Shown in pieces: positions 1-5,300 of a stretch of DNA of 5,300 bases. The stretch comes from UBA7805 sp036146215 (lineage in GTDB: Bacteria > Planctomycetota > Planctomycetia > Pirellulales > UBA7805): contig JAYYJN010000292.1 in the NCBI GenBank assembly GCA_036146215.1, positions 1-5,300 on the forward strand. Direction: 5' to 3'. The notes under the pieces are model-generated. The model searched no databases, was not told the DNA's origin, and worked only from the letters and a program-made list of their open reading frames with translations. The stretch's first letter is position 1. Each line of letters starts with the position of its first letter. Position numbers and translations under genes: made by a program.

Positions 1-1
1 A

Positions 2-2746
2 GAAGCAACGGCCGAAAAAAAATCACGATCCTCTGATGATGCTGAAAACAAACAGGCCCCGTCTCTTAAAGGGCGCACAGTCTTTATTGTTGATTCGCAC
101 TCTTTAATCTTCCAGGTTTTTCACGCGATCGGCGAAATGACCAGTCCACAGGGTGAACCTGTAAACGCCATTTTTGGTTTTACACGAGATCTATTATTTT
201 TACTCCGGGAAAAAAAACCCGATTATCTTTTTTGTGCCTTCGATCGACCGGGCCCAACCTTTCGTCATGATATCTACCCCGAATACAAGGCGGATCGCGG
301 TGAAATGCCCGATGAACTTTCGATCCAATTTCCAGGCATCCGACAGATTGCTGAAGCATTTCAGATCCCCATTCTCGAGGTCGATGCGTTTGAAGCCGAC
401 GATATCTTGGCCACCGTAGCACATCAGGCGGATCATCTTGGTGCCGAATGTTTTCTCGTAACGAGCGACAAAGATTGCAGGCAACTGATAACCGACCGGG
501 TCAAGATCTACAATATCCGCAAACACACTATTTACGATGCGCACCACCTGAACAAAGATTGGGGCATTCGTCCGAATCAAGTCGTCGACTTCCAATCTTT
601 GGTCGGCGACTCTGTCGACAACGTCCCTGGTGTTGCCCGTATCGGCCCGAAAACAGCTGCTTCACTTCTGCAGCAATACGATTCTCTCGAAGCGATCTAT
701 TCGCAAATCGAAGAAATCTCGGGTGCAAAAAAATCGTATCTTGAAGCAGGTAAGGAAGAAGCACTGCTCAGTCGAAATCTCGTAAGGCTAGCTGGAGACG
801 TTCCCCTCGACGTGGATTGGTCAGCCGCTAAGGTTTGTGCTCCGAACGTTGAGGAAAGCCTGAGTCTGTTCCATGCATTTGGTTTCCGAAGCCTTACACC
901 CCACCTCCACGAATTGAATCCTGAAAAAGAGTCGTTGACCCAAAAAACGTGTGATTATGTATGTGTCGATCGCCTGGAAAAACTTCAAAAGCTCGTGGCG
1001 GTCTGGGAACAATGTGAGCAACTTTCAATCGACGTCGAAACAACGAGTTTGCAACCAATGCAGGCCGAAATAGTGGGTTACGCAATCAGTTCTGAAACGG
1101 AGCATGGTTACTACGTTCCCGTGCGTGGCCCCGACAGTCGACAGACAGTCGACCCAGAGGCTGCATTGAATTGCTTGAAACCCCTGCTTGAACGTCAGTC
1201 GATTGCAAAAGTCGGACAAAATCTGAAATACGACCTGGTGGTGCTTCGAAACGCGGGCATCAGGGTCTCAGGCGTTGCATTTGATACGATGATCGCCAGC
1301 TATCTTTTGGAAGCGGGTAGACGAGGCCATAGTCTGGACGCCCTGGCATTGCATTACCTCGGCATAGAGACAATCAAAATTGAATCTCTAATCGGCAAAG
1401 GAAAAGACCAGCGTCAAATGGACGAAGTCGGGCTAAGCGAAATAACAGAATACGCAGCAGAAGATGCGGATATCCCTTTACGCTTGAAACCGATCCTTCA
1501 AGACCGTTTACTTGAAAACCAACTGGATAGTCTTTTCGAGAAACTGGAAATGCCATTGGTTGCGATCCTTGCCGACATGGAATACCACGGTATCCGCGTG
1601 GACATCGAACGCTTAAACGATTTAAGTGAGCAATTCGGTGAACGGCTTGCGGATCTGGAAGCAGAAATCTACCGGCTTGCCGCCGGCGAGTTCAATATTG
1701 CGTCTCCCAAACAACTCGCGCATGTGCTTTTTGAAAAACTAGAATTGCCCATTATAAAAAAAACAAAAACAGGGCCCAGCACCGATGCGGATGTGCTGGA
1801 ACAACTTACAGAATTCCATCAATTGCCAGAGAAGATCATTGAATATCGACAATTCGCAAAGTTAAAAAACACCTATGTCGACGCGCTTCCTGAACTTGTC
1901 AACCCAAAGACTGGTCGAGTGCACGCGTCCTTCAACCAAGTTGTGGCCGCTACTGGACGTTTGAGTTCCAGTGACCCAAACCTGCAAAATATTCCGATTC
2001 GTTCAGAGGAAGGTCGAGCAATTCGATCAGCATTTCTTCCCGGAAACGATAAATGGACTTTGTTGGGTGCAGATTACTCTCAGATTGAGCTGCGGGTTTT
2101 AGCGCATTACGCTGAAGATGCGGCACTGATCGGAGCGTTTGACCGCGACGAAGATATTCACGCTCTCGTTGCGAGTCAAATCCACAATGTCGCCTTGGAG
2201 GATGTCACAAAAGAGATGCGTCGCAGCGCTAAGGCTGTGAACTTCGGTGTCATCTATGGGCAGAGTCCGTTCGGACTCGCCAAAGCATTGAAAATCGATC
2301 GGGATGAAGCGGCCGATTTTATCGATGCGTATTTCGCCCGCTACCCCCAAATTGACACGTTTCTTCTCCAAACGCTTGAGGCTTGCCGCAGGGACGGTTA
2401 CGTGACGACTTTGTTTGGACGACGCAGAGAAATTAAAGGAATCCGCGATGAAAGTTCCGGACGGCAACGTAATTTAGCCGAGCGGATGGCAATCAATACT
2501 GTGATTCAAGGGTCTGCTGCTGACCTGATGAAGCAATCGATGATCAACATTACAAGCCGGATGGATCGGGAAAATTTTGAATCAAATATGTTACTTCAGA
2601 TACATGATGAATTGGTATTTGAGGTCCCGCCCGATGAATTGGAGTTGATGCAAACAATGATTCGAAACGAAATGGAAACGGTCGCATCACTAAAAGTGCC
2701 ACTAAAGGTAGATGTTCGCTGTGGCAATAACTGGGCAGAAATTTGA
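2..2746 (+). CDS. polA: DNA polymerase I, 5'-partial (start lies upstream of the window)
   Basis: DNA polymerase I fills gaps and removes RNA primers during lagging-strand synthesis and excision repair. The frame is open from position 2; 914 residues are visible, against 928 for the whole E. coli enzyme. Numbering from the Met codon at 137, the 5' nuclease domain keeps its acidic residues: Asp at nt 92-94 (VDSHS), D36 (AFDRP), E86/D88/D89, D111/D113 and D158/D161, followed by a helix-hairpin-helix near 165-174. The 3'-5' exonuclease (about 273-455) keeps D299/E301, N362/D366 and Y439/D443, so proofreading should be active. The polymerase domain has motif A DYSQIELR (646-653), motif B with R695, K699, F703 and Y707, and motif C HDE (823-825). 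Residues before the 137 ATG carry the conserved VFHAIGE segment, so that ATG is internal. Upstream of the nuclease lies a charged low-complexity stretch (nt 2-70) of unknown full length. The stop is TGA at 2744-2746. Identification is secure. Confidence 0.98.
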   Translation, partial: EATAEKKSRSSDDAENKQAPSLKGRTVFIVDSHSLIFQVFHAIGEMTSPQGEPVNAIFGFTRDLLFLLREKKPDYLFCAFDRPGPTFRHDIYPEYKADRGEMPDELSIQFPGIRQIAEAFQIPILEVDAFEADDILATVAHQADHLGAECFLVTSDKDCRQLITDRVKIYNIRKHTIYDAHHLNKDWGIRPNQVVDFQSLVGDSVDNVPGVARIGPKTAASLLQQYDSLEAIYSQIEEISGAKKSYLEAGKEEALLSRNLVRLAGDVPLDVDWSAAKVCAPNVEESLSLFHAFGFRSLTPHLHELNPEKESLTQKTCDYVCVDRLEKLQKLVAVWEQCEQLSIDVETTSLQPMQAEIVGYAISSETEHGYYVPVRGPDSRQTVDPEAALNCLKPLLERQSIAKVGQNLKYDLVVLRNAGIRVSGVAFDTMIASYLLEAGRRGHSLDALALHYLGIETIKIESLIGKGKDQRQMDEVGLSEITEYAAEDADIPLRLKPILQDRLLENQLDSLFEKLEMPLVAILADMEYHGIRVDIERLNDLSEQFGERLADLEAEIYRLAAGEFNIASPKQLAHVLFEKLELPIIKKTKTGPSTDADVLEQLTEFHQLPEKIIEYRQFAKLKNTYVDALPELVNPKTGRVHASFNQVVAATGRLSSSDPNLQNIPIRSEEGRAIRSAFLPGNDKWTLLGADYSQIELRVLAHYAEDAALIGAFDRDEDIHALVASQIHNVALEDVTKEMRRSAKAVNFGVIYGQSPFGLAKALKIDRDEAADFIDAYFARYPQIDTFLLQTLEACRRDGYVTTLFGRRREIKGIRDESSGRQRNLAERMAINTVIQGSAADLMKQSMINITSRMDRENFESNMLLQIHDELVFEVPPDELELMQTMIRNEMETVASLKVPLKVDVRCGNNWAEI

Positions 2747-2749
2747 TTC

Positions 2750-2761
2750 TGAAAATTTTCA
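2750..2761. repeat. 12-bp perfect palindrome just after polA
   Basis: TGAAAATTTTCA begins four bases after the polA stop codon and is its own reverse complement. No GC-rich stem or U-tract follows, so it does not look like an intrinsic terminator. It could be an operator-like site or chance in AT-rich sequence. The palindrome itself is certain; any function is not. Confidence 0.4.
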
Positions 2762-2845
2762 TCCTCATACGAATCAATCGCGAAAAACACCACTTAAACG
2801 AGGGATAGCGATCGACTGTTTCGGTTGCTGGGACAAAAGCTTAAA

Positions 2846-2857
2846 ATAGATTTCTAT
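2846..2857. repeat. Short inverted repeat in the polA-TM2 gap
   Basis: ATAGA and TCTAT are separated by TT, giving a 5-bp-arm near-palindrome about 85 nt upstream of the TM2 gene. A TAAAAT hexamer (2842-2847), which resembles a -10 box, overlaps its left edge, but I see no matching -35 element at normal spacing. If that hexamer is a promoter element, the repeat would sit at or near the transcription start. The function is speculative. Confidence 0.25.
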
Positions 2858-2930
2858 CAGGCAGCATCGAGTGGCAGTCAACGCACGCACACCGCATTTA
2901 CAGCAAGTGACATCTTTAATCGATCCTAGC

Positions 2931-2937
2931 GAGGTGA
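2931..2937 (+). promoter_or_regulatory. Shine-Dalgarno for the TM2 gene
   Basis: GAGGTGA matches the anti-Shine-Dalgarno well. Its AGGTG core (2932-2936) ends four bases before the ATG at 2941, which is slightly close but workable. It supports 2941 as the start. Confidence 0.65.
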
Positions 2938-2940
2938 ACG

Positions 2941-3249
2941 ATGACTGAGTCCGATCAAGATCAGGTCGTACCGGGTGACGCAAATAACCTTCCGACGATC
3001 CGAGATTTTTCGAACAATAAAATAGCCGCAGGAGTCTGTGGAATTCTCATTGGCAGCCTGGGAATTCACAAACTCATTCTGGGATTGACGACCCCTGGAA
3101 TTATCATGCTGCTCGTAAGCATTCTCACTTGTGGAGTGGGTGGTCTGGTAATGTCTGTCATCGGTTTGATCGAGGGCATCATTTACTTGTCAAAAACCGA
3201 CGAAGACTTCTACCAAACTTATGCAATTGAAAAAAAACCCTGGTTCTAA
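2941..3249 (+). CDS. TM2 domain-containing small membrane protein
   Basis: This 102-residue protein has a polar, acidic N-terminus (about 1-26), then a TM2-type domain of two hydrophobic helices (about 28-50 and 53-84) joined by a very short turn. The TM2 signature is visible as G38-x-x-G41-x-H43-K44 with G48, and Gly-rich packing positions follow (G65, G67, G68, G75, G79). The tail is polar and aromatic and ends in KKPWF, an ending I associate with bacterial TM2 proteins, so the protein appears complete. It has no signal peptide; both termini are probably cytoplasmic. TM2 proteins are widespread but have no established biochemical role in bacteria, so none is assigned. It lies 194 nt after polA and 63 nt before coaE on the same strand, so co-transcription with coaE is possible. 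A good Shine-Dalgarno supports the start. Family assignment is fairly sure; the role is unknown. Confidence 0.88.
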   Translation: MTESDQDQVVPGDANNLPTIRDFSNNKIAAGVCGILIGSLGIHKLILGLTTPGIIMLLVSILTCGVGGLVMSVIGLIEGIIYLSKTDEDFYQTYAIEKKPWF

Positions 3250-3289
3250 TTTTTCATGGGTGGCCATGACTCTCATTTCTCAAAAACAA

Positions 3290-3310
3290 ATCAAAAATCA
3301 GAGTTTTGAT
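3290..3310 (+). promoter_or_regulatory. Inverted repeat abutting the coaE start codon
   Basis: ATCAAAA (3290-3296) and TTTTGAT (3304-3310) are perfect 7-bp arms around a 7-nt loop, ending two bases before the coaE ATG. The only purine run in the expected ribosome-binding region, AGAG at 3300-3303, falls in the loop. The stem is A/U-rich and therefore weak. It could modulate coaE translation, act as a DNA operator, or be incidental. There is no U-tract on the + strand to suggest termination. Confidence 0.35.
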
Positions 3311-3312
3311 CG

Positions 3313-3924
3313 ATGAAAATTGTGGGAATCGTCGGAGGTGTTGCCAGCGGTAAAAGTACTGTGGCTGAGATATTCCGCGAGCACGGGGCAAGCGTCATCA
3401 GTGCGGATGAAATCGGACACGAGGCATTGCGCGATCCGGAAATCATTCAAATGATCGCCAAACGCTGGGGCAGTGATGTCATCAGTTCCAGCGGGGAAAT
3501 CGACCGGCGGCAACTGGCGATGACTGTTTTTTCCGACGATGGAAATCGAGATGCATTGGATTTCCTCGAACAAGTAACACATCCGTACATCAAAAATCGC
3601 GTGCTTACCGAGATCGATCGGCTTCAGGCGACTGGAGCGGGGGTAGTTGTCATGGACGCAGCACTGCTATTGGAGGCCGGTTGGGATTCGATGTGCAAAA
3701 ATATCGTATTTATCGATGCTTCAGCAGAGGTTCGGGAAAAATTTGCGGCGATGCGACACTGGACAAAACAGGAGCTTTTTCGCCGTGAATCGCATCAGCA
3801 CTCCCTCGAAGAAAAACGTTCCGCTGCAGATATCGTGATTTGTAACAATGGATCCCTCGACTCACTCCGCAAAGAAATTTCAACCGCGTGGGATTCCCTT
3901 TGTGGGTCAGAAATGAGAGACTAG
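3313..3924 (+). CDS. coaE: Dephospho-CoA kinase
   Basis: CoaE phosphorylates the 3'-hydroxyl of the ribose of dephospho-CoA with ATP, the last step of coenzyme A synthesis, in the cytosol. The 203-residue product matches the usual length of about 200. The Walker A loop is GGVASGKST at residues 8-16, with K14 and S15. D32 in ISADEIG is at the position of the conserved acidic residue that serves the substrate. The family segments IDRRQL (63-68), HPYI (90-93) and LLLEAGWD (118-125) are present. The C-terminal lid region has R157/R158 and R169 and leads into ADIVICNNGSLDSL, the usual ADxVIxNxG block. The central segment reads DAALLLE where many homologues have a proline before LL. The start at 3313 gives the expected MKIVGIVGG beginning, although the Shine-Dalgarno is poor. 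It sits 63 nt after the TM2 gene and 197 nt before rho. Identification is secure. Confidence 0.96.
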   Translation: MKIVGIVGGVASGKSTVAEIFREHGASVISADEIGHEALRDPEIIQMIAKRWGSDVISSSGEIDRRQLAMTVFSDDGNRDALDFLEQVTHPYIKNRVLTEIDRLQATGAGVVVMDAALLLEAGWDSMCKNIVFIDASAEVREKFAAMRHWTKQELFRRESHQHSLEEKRSAADIVICNNGSLDSLRKEISTAWDSLCGSEMRD

Positions 3925-3954
3925 GGGCGTTGACGGGTTTTCGCCTTGTCTTGT

Positions 3955-3982
3955 CTGACAACCCCGTGACAGTTCCTATCCT
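3955..3982 (+). promoter_or_regulatory. Candidate sigma-70-like promoter for rho
   Basis: CTGACA (3955-3960) matches five of six bases of the -35 consensus, and TATCCT (3977-3982) matches four of six of the -10, with a 16-bp spacer. Transcription would begin near 3989 and give a leader of about 130 nt before the rho ATG at 4122. The wide coaE-rho gap makes a promoter here plausible. Promoter consensus in this group is poorly defined, so confidence is low. Confidence 0.3.
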
Positions 3983-4000
3983 TTTTTGACTTTTCCTTGA

Positions 4001-4027
4001 CGTGAATCGTTCTTGAAGCGATTCGCG
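4001..4027 (+). promoter_or_regulatory. Leader hairpin 1 upstream of rho
   Basis: CGTGAATCG (4001-4009) pairs with CGATTCGCG (4019-4027) over nine base pairs, including one G-U wobble. Two more pairs (4010-4018 as G-U and 4011-4017 as U-A) can extend this to eleven with a CTTGA loop. It is the strongest structure in the gap. No U-tract follows, so it is not a typical intrinsic terminator for coaE. It may be a leader regulatory element of rho. Confidence 0.45.
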
Positions 4028-4049
4028 GACACACGTCATTCGTTGATGG

Positions 4050-4066
4050 GGGTGATCCGCTCGCCC
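4050..4066 (+). promoter_or_regulatory. Leader hairpin 2 upstream of rho
   Basis: GGGTGA (4050-4055) pairs with TCGCCC (4061-4066) over six base pairs with one G-U wobble, around a TCCGC loop. The stem can be prolonged by AT/AT pairs (4046-4047 with 4067-4068) across a two-base bulge. CGCTC at 4058-4062, from its loop and 3' arm, is also complementary to GAGCG at 4110-4114, which overlaps the rho Shine-Dalgarno, so an alternative fold is possible. Confidence 0.35.
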
Positions 4067-4081
4067 ATTTCCGTATGCAAG

Positions 4082-4093
4082 GGCACGTGTGCC
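4082..4093 (+). promoter_or_regulatory. Leader hairpin 3 / near-palindrome before the rho ribosome-binding site
   Basis: GGCAC (4082-4086) and GTGCC (4089-4093) are perfect arms separated by GT. As RNA this would fold as a four-base-pair stem with a CGTG tetraloop; as DNA it is a 12-bp near-palindrome around CACGTG. It ends eleven bases before the Shine-Dalgarno of rho. It could be an RNA element or a protein-binding operator. Confidence 0.3.
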
Positions 4094-4104
4094 GCGCAGT
4101 TATT

Positions 4105-4112
4105 GAGAGGAG
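4105..4112 (+). promoter_or_regulatory. Shine-Dalgarno for rho
   Basis: GAGAGGAG contains AGGAG at 4108-4112. Two in-frame ATGs follow: 4116 (3-base spacing) and 4122 (9-base spacing). The spacing favours 4122, giving a protein beginning MSNSRSK; use of 4116 would add only Met-Leu. Confidence 0.7.
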
Positions 4113-4121
4113 CGAATGCTG

Positions 4122-5300
4122 ATGAGCAACTCCCGCAGTAAGTCGAAAGTAAAAAACTCAGACACACCAAAGACGTCCCCCGGATCAGGCGATGCTCCAT
4201 CCTCAGACGAGGTAAGAATGGTCCCTGAAGTGACTACCGATATTCAGGAAGAACCGGTTTCTCTCGCGGAAGAGATAGCGGTTGAGATTGATCAACTCCG
4301 CGAAGAGACAAGTGATAATGTGACTCCCAAAGTTAACGATGAAATCCACATCGCCCAACTGCAACAGATGAGTTCAGGAGATCTTCTTGAACAGGCGAAA
4401 AGTTGTAATATCACCGATGCGGTGGGCCTCAGCAAACAGGATCTTATTTTTCGTATCCTCAAGGAACAAGTTAAACTCAACGGACTGATGTATGGGGAGG
4501 GCACGCTTGAGATTCTTCCGGACGGTTTCGGTTTCTTGCGAAGCCCTGATTATCATTATCTATCATGTCCAGATGATATTTACGTGTCGCCGAGCCAAAT
4601 TCGTCGCTTCGGCCTCCGCACAGGGACGACCGTTTCCGGTCAGATTCGTCCACCAAAAGAAAACGAAAGATATTTTGCATTGCTACGCGTCGAGGCAATC
4701 AATTATCAGGATCCGAACCTGATGGCGAAAACGATCGACTTTGATGAACTGACGCCATTGCATCCGGAGCAGCGTATCGTTTTTGAAACTGATCCTGGTG
4801 AACTTTCTACACGGATCTGTGACCTGATCACACCGGTTGGATTTGGTCAACGGGGATTGATTGTGAGTCCACCCCGCGCGGGTAAGACAATCTTACTGCA
4901 AAAAATGGCGAAATCAGTGTTAGCCAATTACCCCGATGCCTACGTCATCATGCTGCTGATTGATGAGCGACCGGAGGAAGTTACCGATATGGAGCGCCAA
5001 GTCGGTGGAAGAAACTGCGAAGTCATCAGTTCGACTTTTGACGAGGCAGCATCCCGCCACGTCCACGTTTCAGAGATGGTTCTCGCAAAGGCAAAGCGGA
5101 TGACAGAATTCGGGCATGATGTCATTATTTTTCTCGATTCAATCACTCGGTTGGCACGCGCCTGGAACGGCGAATGCCCAAGTTCGGGAAAAATTCTGTC
5201 AGGTGGTATTGATGCGAATGCAATGCAAAAGCCAAAACGTTTTTTCGGTTCCGCCCGAAAGGTCGAAGAAGGTGGATCGTTAACTATTTTGGCAACGGCC
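4122..5300 (+). CDS. rho: Transcription termination factor Rho, 3'-partial
   Basis: Rho is a hexameric RNA-dependent ATPase/helicase that loads on nascent RNA and terminates transcription. The frame is open to the window edge; 393 residues are visible. Residues 1-74 form an extension absent from E. coli Rho: a short basic Ser-rich start, then an acidic stretch (17 Asp/Glu in total). The Rho-N helical domain spans about 75-122. The cold-shock-like RNA-binding domain (about 124-192) has GFGFLR (135-140) and DDIYVSPSQIRRF (151-163). The ATPase core has Walker A PPRAGKT (250-256, K255), the catalytic glutamate in LLIDERPEE (E282), Walker B VIIFLDS (333-339 region, D339), and the GGIDANAMQKPKRFFG segment (361-376) near the RNA-contacting Q-loop. 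Relative to E. coli there is a three-residue insertion, Arg-Asn-Cys at 297-299. The R-loop and C-terminus lie beyond the window. The start could be 4116 instead. Identification is secure. Confidence 0.97.
   Translation, partial: MSNSRSKSKVKNSDTPKTSPGSGDAPSSDEVRMVPEVTTDIQEEPVSLAEEIAVEIDQLREETSDNVTPKVNDEIHIAQLQQMSSGDLLEQAKSCNITDAVGLSKQDLIFRILKEQVKLNGLMYGEGTLEILPDGFGFLRSPDYHYLSCPDDIYVSPSQIRRFGLRTGTTVSGQIRPPKENERYFALLRVEAINYQDPNLMAKTIDFDELTPLHPEQRIVFETDPGELSTRICDLITPVGFGQRGLIVSPPRAGKTILLQKMAKSVLANYPDAYVIMLLIDERPEEVTDMERQVGGRNCEVISSTFDEAASRHVHVSEMVLAKAKRMTEFGHDVIIFLDSITRLARAWNGECPSSGKILSGGIDANAMQKPKRFFGSARKVEEGGSLTILATA

Noticed and set aside
137..139. ATG at 137 as the polA start codon
   Set aside because: The same frame upstream encodes conserved 5' nuclease residues and is open to the window edge, so this Met is internal.
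200..595. 131-codon open frame on the minus strand opposite the 5' nuclease domain
   Set aside because: It is antisense to conserved nuclease motifs, has no family resemblance, and nothing indicates independent expression.
2099..2467. 122-codon open frame on the minus strand opposite the polymerase active-site region
   Set aside because: It lies wholly antisense to conserved polA motifs A and B, and its translation shows no recognisable domain; it is a shadow of polA codon use.
2842..2847. TAAAAT as the -10 of a promoter for the TM2 gene
   Set aside because: The hexamer matches five of six bases, but no -35-like element lies 15-19 bp upstream; TTGCTG at 2825 is too close. Not strong enough to annotate.
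3255..3268. CATGG-GTGG-CCATG hairpin after the TM2 gene as a terminator
   Set aside because: The stem is only five base pairs and is followed by mixed sequence, not a U-tract.
3926..3945. GGCG/CGCC pair with T-rich sequence after coaE as an intrinsic terminator
   Set aside because: The stem is four base pairs with a 12-nt loop, and the following TTGTCTTGTC is not a continuous U-tract.
3946..3961. TTGTC-TTGTC tandem repeat with GACAA as a hairpin or operator
   Set aside because: It can form only a five-base-pair A/U-rich stem, it overlaps the candidate -35, and there is no independent support.
1..5300. CRISPR arrays, insertion sequences, tRNA/rRNA, phage or defence genes
   Set aside because: There are no regularly spaced repeats, transposase motifs, cloverleaf-like sequences or defence domains; nearly all of the window is accounted for by housekeeping genes.

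Overview
This is a housekeeping segment with four genes, all on the + strand: polA (5' end outside the window), a small TM2-domain membrane protein, coaE, and rho (3' end outside the window). Base composition looks balanced by eye. Protein-level resemblance suggests a member of the Planctomycetota, probably in the Pirellulales/Planctomycetales range. The reasons are the VDSHSLIFQVFHA form of the PolA N-terminal motif, a TM2 protein ending in KKPWF, a Rho with an acidic N-terminal extension, and coaE directly upstream of rho. This assignment rests on remembered family features, not on a search.

Layout. Positions 2-2746 hold polA, with 5' nuclease, proofreading exonuclease and polymerase domains all carrying intact catalytic motifs. 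Its reading frame is open to the left window edge, so the ATG at 137 is internal and the true start lies upstream. A 194-nt gap (2747-2940) contains two short palindromes and a Shine-Dalgarno sequence, but no convincing terminator. Positions 2941-3249 encode the 102-residue TM2 protein. A 63-nt gap ends in a 7-bp inverted repeat that abuts the coaE start, where no good Shine-Dalgarno is visible. Positions 3313-3924 are coaE. The 197-nt gap before rho (3925-4121) is the most structured non-coding stretch: a candidate sigma-70-like promoter, three hairpins, repeated TTGAC elements and a strong Shine-Dalgarno. From 4122 to the window edge runs rho: N-terminal extension, Rho-N, cold-shock RNA-binding domain and most of the ATPase core.

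The genes share a direction but not one pathway: DNA repair and Okazaki-fragment processing (PolA), the last step of CoA synthesis (CoaE) and transcription termination (Rho). The wide gaps on either side suggest that rho, and perhaps the TM2-coaE pair, have their own promoters. I found no mobile element, CRISPR array, tRNA/rRNA or defence system, and no convincing novel system. The best leads are the structured rho leader, the coaE start region and the uncharacterised TM2 protein.
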